Assembly (NCBI GenBank): GCA_002179805.1
Contig: NAVB01000258.1
Span: 1 to 38,748, forward strand
Length of the DNA stretch: 38,748 bases
Reading direction: 5' to 3'
DNA from: Acanthamoeba lenticulata
Lineage: Eukaryota > Discosea > Longamoebia > Acanthamoebidae
Below the pieces are notes generated by a model. That model did no database searches and was not told where the DNA came from. It worked only from the letters and a program-made list of their open reading frames with translations. Both the position numbers and the translations under genes were made by a program. Below are positions 29,901-38,748 of the stretch, one piece after another; within the stretch, counting starts at the first letter, position 1, and each line of letters opens with the position of its first letter.

Positions 29901-32126
29901 ACCCCCTTGTCCTCTTCTTCTTGTTAATGGTGGTGGCACAGCGGTGGTGATTCCGATCGTGGTGGTGGCGCTGGTTGTACTGGTGGTGATTGCGCTGGTG
30001 GTGCTCTTGGCGGCCAAGCTGCGCGCCAAGAGAGCCGACGACTGGGAGATCGAATACACCGAGCTCGACGTGGGCGAGCATCTCGGGTCTGGCGGCTACG
30101 GCGAGGTGCACAAGGCCATGTGGAAGGGCACCGAGGTGGCCGTCAAGGTCATGACGGCAGACAAGATCACGAAAGAGATGGAGAAGAACTTCCAGGATGA
30201 GGTGCGCGTGATGACGTCGCTGCGGCATCCGAACGTGGTGCTGTTCATGGCAGCATCGACCAAGCCGCCCAAGATGTGCATCGTCATGGAGTTCATGTCC
30301 CTCGGCTCCCTCTTCGACGTACCCATTTCCCCTCCTCACTGTTGTTGAGTTCTTCGTTCGATTTGCTGACTTGGTCCCTCTCCTGTGCGTTCAGTTGCTC
30401 CATAACGAGCTCATTCCAGAGATTCCGTTCGTGCTCAAGGCCAAGATGGCCTACCAGGCATCGAAGGGCATGCACTTCCTGCACTCGTCGGGCATCGTGC
30501 ACCGCGACCTCAAGTCGCTCAACCTGCTGCTCGACAACAAGTGGAACGTCAAGGTGTCCGACTTTGGCTTGACCAAGTTCAAGGAGGACGCCCACAAAGG
30601 CGGGGCTGCAAACAACGCGGCCGGGAGCGTGCACTGGACGGCACCAGAGGTGCTGAACGAGTCGGGCGAGGTGGACTGGATTCTGGCGGACGTGTACTCG
30701 TTCGGGATCGTGCTGTGGGAGCTGCTCACTCGCGAACAGCCCTACTTTGGCCTCAGGTATGACGACGCTCCCAGAGTGCACGGTTAGGTGTGCATTCTTC
30801 AAAGACAAGACTTACCTGCTTTCGATCCGCAGCCCGGCAGCGGTGGCAGTGGCAGTGATCCGCGACAACATCAGGCCGACCATGCCTGAAGTGCTCACGT
30901 GCCCGCCCGAGTACGAGGAGCTCGTGACGAGCTGCTGGCACGTGGACCCGGTCATCCGGCCGACGTTCCTCGAGATCATGACGCGCCTCTCCTCCATGCA
31001 CGGCGAGTCGACCTCGACCGGCATGACCTCCAAGACCTCCTCGTCCTCTTCCTCCGGAGCAACTTCGTTGGGAAAGCCCCCGAAGCAGCAACCGAGCAGC
31101 TTCGGCTCGTGGACACTGCCCTCGACCCACGGCTCGGGCTCAACTGGCTCGTCATCGTCCTCCAATGCCTCCAAGAACTTGTCGGCGGCGCACGCGGCCA
31201 CTGGTGGAGTGCGTGCGCCCGAAGGCGAAGTGACAATCGTGTTCACGGACATCACGCGCGCAGCCTCGCTCTGGGAGTTCAACGCCGCAGCCATGCGCGA
31301 CGCCACGCTGCTCCACAACGAGACATTGCGCGCGGCGCTCAAGCGGCACCGGGGCTACGAGGTCGTGTTTGTGCGCGACCGCAACAGCGGCGAGGGCTCC
31401 TTCTGCATGGCCTTCCAGCACACAAGCGACGCTCTTGCCTGGTGCTGCGACGTGCAACGCGCACTGCTCGAGGTCGAGTGGCCCGAGGCGCTGCTCAACC
31501 ATCCGGGCGCGGCAGAGGAGTGGGGCGACACGGACGATCGGGTGGTGTTCAAGGGCCTGCGGGTGCGGATGGGCGTGCACGTGGGCGTGCCCAAGGTGGT
31601 GCGCGATCCGATGACAAGGCGCGTGGAGTACATCGGCCCCGTGGTCAACGCCGCAGCGCGCATCACGGCCATGACCCATGGTGGCCAGGTGGTCATGAGC
31701 CACGTCACTCGCGACAAGTTCCTCCAGCAAGCTCCACAAGCGGCGGACGATGAGGCTGGACCTGCAAGCTCCTCCAAAGTTCCCGAGAGAGATCAGGCCA
31801 TGCCACCTCGCAACCCGGAAGCGCGGTTGGTGGCGCTGGGCAAGTTCGAGATGCCAGACGTGCCGCAAGGCGCGCGCCTGTTCGAGCTCAAGGTCGAAGG
31901 CCTCGAGGCCCGCTTCTTTGGCGGCGTCGCTCAGGATGGCGAGGGGACGTCGTCTTCGGGCGCGACTGGCAGCGAGGGGAACAAAGAGGATCGGAGCCAC
32001 ACGTCGGGCTCGAGCGGCGCATGCTCGAGTTCCGCGCCGAGATGGCCTTCTTGTCGGAGCTGCACCACCCCAACATCGTGCTCTTCATCGGCGCGTGCGT
32101 CAAGAAGCCCAATCTGTGCATCGTGA
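26978..32126 (+). CDS. receptor copy 1: PstS-like x2, EGF-like, TM, TKL kinase, class III cyclase; kinase 2 lost
   Basis: Single-pass receptor. Exons 26978-27056, 27127-27226, 27295-27355, 27438-27581, 27648-27953, 28027-28340, 28367-28752, 28821-29209, 29283-29418, 29483-29887, 29942-30318, 30395-30756 and 30833-32126 join in phase to about 1450 residues. After the signal peptide come two PstS-like domains (about 30-330 and 345-670), each with a NITMWND motif; the first has LYGDGTAN, YAGRGTAS, DFVGLDRA and FPLYGQALVLTYH, like phosphate-binding proteins. Then an EGF-like Cys cluster (about 735-765), a Val/Leu-rich membrane span (about 774-800) and a TKL kinase (GSGGYGEVHKAMWKG, VAVK, HRDLKSLN, DFG). 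After a Ser-rich linker, a class III cyclase has FTDITRAASLWE and YIGPVVNAAARI. The frame then shifts and stops at 32126. Confidence 0.85.
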
Positions 32127-32707
32127 CCGAGTTCATGAAGCAGGGCTCGCTCAAGGACATTCTGGCCAACAACGCCATCAAGCTCACGTGGAAACAGAAA
32201 CTGCGCATGCTGCGGTCGGCGGCACTCGGGATCAACTACCTGCACTCGCTGGAGCCGGTGATCGTGCATCGGGACCTGAAGCCGTCGAACCTGCTCGTGG
32301 ACGAGAACTGGAACGTGAAGGTGGCCGACTTTGGGTTCGCGCGCATCAAGGAGGAGAACGCCACCATGACCCGCTGCGGCACGCCGTGCTGGACGGCGCC
32401 GGAGATCATCCGCGGGGAGAAGTACAACGAGCGGGCCGACGTGTTCTCGTTCGGGGTCATCATGTGGCAGGTGCTGACGCGGCGCGAGCCTTTTGCCGGA
32501 CGCAACTTCATGGGCGTGTCTCTGGACGTGCTCGAGGGCAAGCGTCCGCAGATTCCGGGCGACTGCGTGCCAGAATACCGTAAGGTGATGAAGAAGTGCT
32601 GGCACGGGTCAGCGGAGAAGAGGCCCACGATGGAGGCTGTGGTGGCCTTCTTTGAGGCCCAGGTCGGCGACGACGCCGATGGTTTTGCTCCCGCAGCAGG
32701 CGTGTAG
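32012..32707 (+). pseudogene. remnant of kinase domain 2 of receptor copy 1, N-lobe missing and out of frame
   Basis: From RRMLEFRAEMAFLSEL onward the sequence encodes most of a TKL kinase: HPNIVLFIGACVKKPN, HRDLKPSNLLVDENW, VADFGFARI, GTPCWTAPEIIRGEKY, ADVFSFGVIMWQVLTRREPF and a stop at 32705-32707. It lies in a different frame from the cyclase upstream, and the region that holds the glycine loop and the VAVK lysine in copy 2 is absent. The joint lies near 31950-32012. The open frame has not yet decayed, which suggests a recent event, a protein from an internal start, or an assembly error. An AATAAA at 32765-32770 is 58 bases after the stop, so the remnant probably lies within the transcript. 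Confidence 0.72.
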
Positions 32708-33354
32708 GTAAACGGAGTGTAAAACTGACCAACCACAAACAGCTTTCGAATTGATAAATTAGATAATAAAAGAAACAACAACCGTTAGGTGGAGTAGGCA
32801 AAGATGGGACATTTCCACATGGATAAAACAACCTTGAGCCCAACCAGAACATGCAGATTGCGCGCAGCGCTAAAGCGGCACCGGGGCTACGAGGTCGTGT
32901 TTGTGCGCGACCGCAACAAGGGAGAGGGCTCCTTCTGCATGGCCTTAGTCACTGTTACCGTGTAAGACCTGCACACCTCCCCCTGCCCAACATTATAGTG
33001 CTGCCCGTAGCGGGGGCAGTGGCGGCTTCAGTCTGGAGCGGATCTTTTTTTTCCGAACCGGATCATTCGCACCCGTAATACAATCCGATTTGACAAGGCC
33101 AGACCTCAGTCGCCAGTTGCTTGGTGTATGTAGGTAGTTTTAACCTGTCCCTCCGCAACAAAATAGAGCATGCCGGTTGGTTGGTGCAGCACATCGCAAG
33201 GACTCTAGGGCGCAACTCACGGAAATCCCTCACCGTGCTCCGCGCGGCAGTACACAAAGCACGGTCCTGCACACTCCTCACCTGACAAGCTCAAGCTCAA
33301 CCTCAGACGGTGTTCAAACATCACCAACACCTGCCTCTTACCGGAGGTTTCACC
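32708..33354. other. intergenic region between the two receptors
   Basis: Holds the 3' flank of copy 1 with AATAAA at 32765-32770, the 91-bp cyclase relic (separate entry) and the promoter of copy 2. No other gene seen. Confidence 0.5.
32856..32946 (+). pseudogene. 91-bp relic of the receptor cyclase domain
   Basis: The sequence from ATTGCGCGCAGCGCTAAAGCG to GGCTCCTTCTGCATGGCCTT matches the cyclase coding region of copy 1 (about 31325-31416) and copy 2 (about 37548-37635) with a handful of substitutions. It covers the codons for the KRHRGYEVVFVRDRN to GEGSFCMAF stretch. It is not part of an open cyclase frame, and nothing homologous is obvious on either side. Confidence 0.8.
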
Positions 33355-36300
33355 ATGCAGACCTCTTCACGCATACTTGCCCTTGCTGTGCTGTGCCTCA
33401 TCTTTCACCTTGTACCGCACCATCCTGTTGGCGGTTCGTCTCTACAATTCTTACCGCCCTTCAGGTTGCAGTGTCGTAGGGACTTACCACGTCTCTTTTT
33501 CGCTTTCATGTCCACCAGCAGCAATGAGCATAGCCTTGTACGGCGACGGCACGTCCAACTCCAAAGTGATCATCAACGCCTGGGCCGAACGCTTCACCTA
33601 CGTGCGCGACGATGTCAGGTACGATTGGGATCAAGCCGCACCATACAGCATACCCTAACGTCGCTCTCGGAGGAAACAGCATCACGTACTCCGGCAACGG
33701 AATAGACAAGGCCTCTCCGGCCTACCTCAAGCGAAAACTGGTACGCCTTCGTCCGTGGAAAACAACACAGAAAATCAATAAAACCAGAAGAAATAATCGA
33801 CTCACAAACTCTTTTGTGATTAATAGGACTTTTTGAGCTCGGATCGAGCTCTGCCGCGTGAATACTTCAGTCAATTTGGTGATGTGGTCCAGTTTCCGCT
33901 CTACGGCCAAGCCCTGGTGCTCACCTACCACATAGACACCCTCGGCCCCTCCGATCCCAATCTCGTACTTTTATCCCTCCCCATTCTGCCCGAGTCGGCA
34001 GTACTGAGTCTAAGGCGCACACGTCAGGTGCTGGATCGGGAGACGGTGGGCCTCATCTGGGCGGGCAACATCACCATGTGGAATGACTCGCGCATCGCCG
34101 CCTTTAACCCGACTATTGTCTCCAAGCTGCCCAACGCCACCATCCAGCTGGCCTACAACATGAACAACGCCTTCTCGCTGCCAGAGATGTTCAAGCTGGC
34201 CCTATCGAGCTACAGTGCCACCTTTCGCGCGGCGCTCGCAGCAGCCAACAACTCGCTCGACCGCATGGCCCCAGCGCTCGAGGGCCGCGCCGTGGAGGCC
34301 GGCTACTCGACCAACCGCACGCTCTGGGCTCAGGTTCGTCCTCGGCTTGGCAAGAGGCCTATGTTTTACATTTTATTGTTATTGTTTGCTGACGGCGGGC
34401 CGCTTGAACAACAGAACACGCCCAATGGGATGACCTTTGTGCGGCTGCAAGACTGCGAGTCGTCGGGTCTGCCTTGGGTCAACATGTACAACCGGGCTGG
34501 CCAACTGGTGACGCCTAGTGTGTACTCGGTGCAGGCAGCCATGTCCCAGTACGCGGCGACCTACAGCGCGGGCAACCTGACCGTGGACATCGTCGACGCG
34601 CCCGGCAACGACTCGTGGCCGCTGGCCTATGTCACCTACGTCCTCTTCAACCGCAGCGTCATTGCCGAGGACTGCACTAACACCGAGGCCCTGATGCGTT
34701 TCATCGCCTGGACCCAGACCAACGACGCGTACGATGATTTCCACTTTAACTCGCCCCGCGAGCTCTGATTCCTGAACCCTCCTGAGCAAACTGACACCTG
34801 AGGTCCTGGGCTTTGGGATGCTGGCTCTGTGGCAATCCATCAGGGCGTCGGCGCTGGCGTTGTCGAATGGGTTCGTGCCGATGGACGTGAGTCTGCGAAA
34901 GAACATCCTCGACCTGTTCCCGCAGATCACGTGCAACGGCAAGCTGGCGCTCAACGCGTCGTACCTCATCGGCTCGGGCCTACCGCTGCCCATCTACACG
35001 GCCTGGGCTGTGGACCACCAGTCGTCATCGTCGTCCGCCGACGGGTCTTCGTTGTCGTCGACGGTCAAGTACTTTGAGGCCACGCAGGTGCAGGCCAAGC
35101 GCGAGCTGCTCACGCAAAGCGAGGACTTTGGCACCACGAGCAACGGGCTCGAGGCCGAGTGGTACGCGGCCATGCCCGATGTGGCCCTCATGCCCGTGGT
35201 CGTCTACGGCATGGTGCCCGGCTACAATCTGGCCGAGCTCAGCGACGATGGGCTCGAACTGGTGCTCAACTTTGAGGTGCTGGCGGGCATCTACCTGGGC
35301 GAGATCACCATGTGGAACGACGCGCGCATCACAAGCATCAACTCGGCCGCCACGGCCGCCGCCCTGCCGGCCCGCCCGATCCAGGTCATCATCCAGACCA
35401 AGAGCTCCTCGATCACGGAGATGTTCACCACCATGCTCAACGCCACGGTGCCCGAGTTCGCGAGGCAGGTGGGCGTGCTGGCCGTGGCCAACTTCCCCGC
35501 GCTGCAGGCGCGCAACACGACCAAGGGCGTGAGCAACTACACGAGCCTCGTCTCGACGCTGGGCAGCACCGCCGACGGCTTCGCCTTCACACTCCGCTCG
35601 GCCATCCTGCTGTCGCGCGGGTTGGGCGCGGCGAGCCTCTACAACAAGGCCGGTATGCTGGTGCGCGCCAGCAAGTCGTCCTACGAGAGCGCGCTGCTCA
35701 ACTACCTGGCCGACACTCCCGACCCCGCCTACGGCGGCATTATTCTCAGTACGTTGTTTTATTTTATTTTATTATCTGACGTTAAAACGAGAACTTAAGT
35801 TAAGGGGCGATTTAAGATAGAATTTTCTGACGTTCAAAAAATAAATAAAAATATAACCAAAAAGGTGAAGGCAATAGCAGCTGGCCGCTAGTGGCGTTCG
35901 GAGCGTTTATCTACCGCAGCCAGACCATGGAGGACTGCGCCAAGGCCGCCGCGCTGGCCTCCTTCTTCCTCTACTCGCAGACCGACGACAAGGCCAAGCA
36001 GGCGGCCGACCGGCAGGGCTACATCCTGGTCTCGGAGGCCGACGACGGACTCAAGCGGCGGTTCTTCAAGCAGCTGAAGGCCTTCACGTGCGAGGGCGTG
36101 GCCGTGAGCTCCGTGGCCAACTGCATCACCGACACCGGCGACCTCTGCTCGGGCGCCGGTACCTGCGTGGCCAACGGCGCTTGCCTGTGCGACGCCGGGC
36201 GCACGGGCCAGTACTGCGAGGAGGTGATTGTGGCCGACAGCGCGAGCAACAGCGATGCCGCCACCATCGCCATCGCGGTGGTGATCCCCGTGGCGGTGAT

Positions 36301-38748
36301 CGTGCTGGTAGCGCTGGCGGGCGTCATCATCGTGGTCGTGCTCGTCCTGCGGCTCAAGAGCAAGAAGGCCGACGACTGGGAGATCGACTACGCCGAGCTC
36401 GACATGGGCGAGCAGCTCGGGGCCGGCGGCTACGGCGCCGTGCACAAGGCCATGTGGAAGGGCACCGAGGTGGCCGTCAAGGTCATGGCCGCCGACAAGG
36501 TCAGCAAGGAGATGGAGAAGAACTTCCAGGACGAGGTGCGCGTGATGACATCGCTGCGGCATCCGAACGTGGTGCTGTTCATGGCAGCATCGACCAAGCC
36601 GCCCAAGATGTGCATCGTCATGGAGTTCATGTCCCTCGGCTCTCTCTATGAGCTCCTCCACAACGAACTGATCCCGGAGATTCCGTTCGTGCTCAAGGCC
36701 AAGATGGCCTACCAGGCGTCGAAGGGCATGCACTTCCTGCACTCGTCGGGCATCGTGCACCGCGACCTCAAGTCGCTCAACCTGCTGCTCGACAACAAGT
36801 GGAACGTCAAGGTGTCCGACTTTGGCCTCACCAAGTTCCGCGAGGATGCCCACAAAGGCGGCGACCCACACGACAACGCCGCCGCGGGGAGCGTGCACTG
36901 GACGGCGCCCGAGGTGCTGAACGAGTCAGCCGGGGTGGACCTCATTCTGGCGGATGTGTACTCGTTCGGGATCATCCTGTGGGAGCTGCTCACGCGGGAG
37001 CAGCCCTACTTTGGCATGAGCCCCGCCGCCGTGGCGGTGGCCGTGATCCGCGACAACATCCGACCGACCATGCCCGAGACGCCCATGTGCCCGCCTGAGT
37101 ACGAGGAGCTCGTGACGAGCTGCTGGCACGTGGACCCGGTCATCCGGCCGACGTTCCTCGAGATCATGACGCGTCTCTCCTCCATGCACGGCGACTCAGC
37201 CTCGGCCGGGACAACAACCGTCACCTCCCGCTCGTCATCGTCGGCGTCGTCCAACTCGGCCGGTGTGCGAGCAGGCCCCAAGCTGCCGCGGAGCCCCGCC
37301 AGCTTTCACTCGTGGACGCTGCCGTCGGCCATGTCTGGTTCAGCGTCAACGGCGGACTCTGGGTCATCGTCCTCATCCTCCAATGGATCCTCCAAGAATC
37401 TGGCGGCAGCGCACGCGGCCACCGGCGGAGTGCGCGCGCCCGAAGGCGAAGTGACAATCGTGTTCACGGACATCACGCGCGCCGCCTCGCTCTGGGAGTT
37501 CAACGCCGCAGCCATGCGCGACGCCACACTGCTCCACAACGAGACCCTCCGCGCAGCGCTCAAGCGGCACCGGGGCTACGAGGTCGTGTTCTTGCGCGAC
37601 CGCAACAGCGGCGAGGGCTCCTTCTGCATGGCCTTCCAGCACACGAGCGACGCTCTCGCCTGGTGCTGCGACGTCCAGCGCGCCCTTCTTGAGGTCGAGT
37701 GGCCCGAGGCGCTGCTCACGCACCCAGGCGCGGCAGAGGAGTGGGGCGACACAGACGATCGGGTGGTGTTCAAGGGCCTGCGGGTGCGGATGGGCGTGCA
37801 CGTGGGCGTGCCCAAGGTGGTGCGCGATCCGATGACAAGGCGCGTGGAGTACATCGGCCCCGTGGTCAACGCCGCGGCGCGCATCACGGCCATGACCCAC
37901 GGCGGCCAGATCGTCCTGAGCCACACGGCCCGCGACAAGCTCCTTCAGGCCACCGCTGCCCCGCCGCAGCCGCCCACCTCGCCTCGCGGCACCGCCAGCA
38001 CGCCCGCGCCAGCCGCCTTGGCCACGGCCAAGTCCTCCGTGGCCGCACGATTGGTGGCGCTGGGCAAGTTCGAGATGCCAGACGTGCCGCAGGGCGCGCG
38101 CCTCTTCGAGCTCAAGGTCAAAGGCCTCGAGGCCCGCTTCTTTGGCGGCGTCGCCCATACCGAAGCATCGTCCAATGCGCAGTCTAGCGACCCCGAAGGC
38201 AACGACAACCACAGCGCGTCGACGCCCACCACGAGTGCTGGGGACGGCGAGGACACGATGGCCGACATGCAGACGGCGGTGGGCGAAGGCATGATGTTCA
38301 AGGAGGACACCTTCCTCACGTCAGCCAACCTGTGCCGGTGGATCATCGACTTCCACGAGATCGCGCTCGGCAAGCAGGTGGGCCTCGGGTCCTACGGCGT
38401 GGTCTACCGCGGCAAGTGGAAGGGCGTCGACGTGGCGGTGAAGCGGTTCATCAAGCAGAAGCTCGACGAGCGGCGCATGCTCGAGTTCCGCGCCGAGATG
38501 GCCTTCTTGTCGGAGCTGCACCACCCGAACATCGTGCTTTTCATCGGCGCGTGCGTCAAGAAGCCCAACCTGTGCATCGTGACCGAGTTCATGAAGCAGG
38601 GCTCGCTCAAGGACATCCTCGCCAACAACGCCATCAAGCTCACGTGGAAACAGAAACTGCGCATGCTGCGGTCGGCGGCACTCGGGATCAACTACCTGCA
38701 CTCGCTGGAGCCGGTGATCGTGCATCGGGACCTGAAGCCGTCGAACCT
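33355..38748 (+). CDS. receptor copy 2: PstS-like x2, EGF-like, TM, TKL kinase, cyclase, TKL kinase (3' partial)
   Basis: Paralogue of the gene at 26978, complete in order. Exons 33355-33433, 33519-33618, 33680-33740, 33827-33964, 34028-34333, 34415-34728, 34787-35748 and 35865 to the window end join in phase; about 1614 residues are visible. The signal peptide (ILALAVLCLIFHLV) is followed by two PstS-like domains with LYGDGTSN, FPLYGQALVLTYH and a NITMWND / EITMWND motif each. Then come the EGF-like cluster (CSGAGTC, LCDAGRTGQYC), a membrane span (about 790-815), TKL kinase 1 (GAGGYGAVHKAMWKG, VAVK, HRDLKSLN), cyclase (about 1180-1360) and TKL kinase 2 with an intact N-lobe (GLGSYGVVYRGKWKG, VAVKRF), cut by the window edge at HRDLKPSN. 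Likely at the cell surface with the PstS-like part outside. Ligand unknown. Confidence 0.88.

Noticed and set aside
31152..32000. Long antisense open frames over the cyclase regions of both receptors (also 37373-38212)
   Set aside because: Both occur at matching places because the paralogues are similar and third positions are G/C; the translated His/Ala/Val-rich sequence has no recognisable domain.
32021..32707. A separate complete kinase gene starting at the ATG at 32021
   Set aside because: Comparison with copy 2 shows that this is the C-terminal part of kinase 2; the glycine loop and lysine are missing and no promoter region separates it from the cyclase.
26978..38748. Recent bacterial transfer of the PstS-like genes
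   Set aside because: The ectodomains are interrupted by several native-type introns at shared positions and are fused to eukaryotic kinases, so any transfer would be ancient.
1..38748. CRISPR arrays, insertion sequences or viral genes
   Set aside because: No spaced direct repeats, transposase, integrase or capsid-like frames were seen; the repeats present are intronic microsatellites and the receptor duplication.

Overview
The window looks like nuclear DNA of a free-living amoebozoan, most probably Acanthamoeba castellanii or a close relative. The evidence is GC-rich exons split by short AT-richer or pyrimidine-rich GT-AG introns (about 60-140 nt, donors often GTACGT or GTGCGT), very tight gene packing on both strands, a complete 5S rRNA of Acanthamoeba type, and ordinary eukaryotic housekeeping genes (CLP1, APC10, Tim9, a cyclin, RhoGEF). 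The organism call rests on recognition; no search was run. Coordinates of multi-exon genes are the outer limits of the CDS; exon joins I could read by eye are given in the evidence.

Layout. 1-4203 (-): a large PX-SH3-RhoGEF-PH-MORN protein that leaves the window at its 3' end. 4461-6013 (+): a secreted protein with unresolved last exons. 6469-8150 (+): a cyclin with an LxCxE motif. 8611-9230 (-): EF-hand protein. 9419-9673 (-): Tim9, divergent from 9783/10140-12019 (+), a gamma-butyrobetaine/trimethyllysine-type dioxygenase. 12113-12854 (+): Maf-like nucleotide pyrophosphatase. 13066-13184 (+): 5S rRNA. 13228-14436 (-): TDP2-like phosphodiesterase, divergent from 14665-16478 (+), CLP1. 16881-18107 (+): Ser/Gln-rich protein. 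18189-19345 (+): NAD-dependent epimerase-like protein. 19413-19952 (-): secreted saposin-like protein. 20437-21191 (-): LSM12-like protein. 21316-22073 (-): secreted NTF2/SnoaL-like protein. 22276-22626 (+): small helical protein. 22747-24822 (+): saposin-metallophosphoesterase (acid sphingomyelinase-like). 24897-25955 (-): APC10.

26978 to the right edge holds the most interesting part: two tandem paralogous receptors. Each has a signal peptide, two PstS-like (phosphate-binding-protein fold) ectodomains, an EGF-like Cys cluster, one membrane span, a TKL kinase, a class III nucleotide cyclase and a second TKL kinase. This joins a bacterial-type nutrient-binding ectodomain to a kinase-cyclase-kinase cytoplasmic chain. 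The first copy is damaged: a net loss of about 232 nt against its neighbour removes the N-lobe of kinase 2 and shifts the frame. The second copy is intact as far as the window goes and lacks five introns present in the first. A 91-bp relic of the cyclase domain lies between them.

The housekeeping genes do not form one pathway. They are a dense eukaryotic neighbourhood with several short divergent promoters (Tim9/dioxygenase, TDP2-like/CLP1, NTF2-like/small helical protein, APC10/receptor 1).
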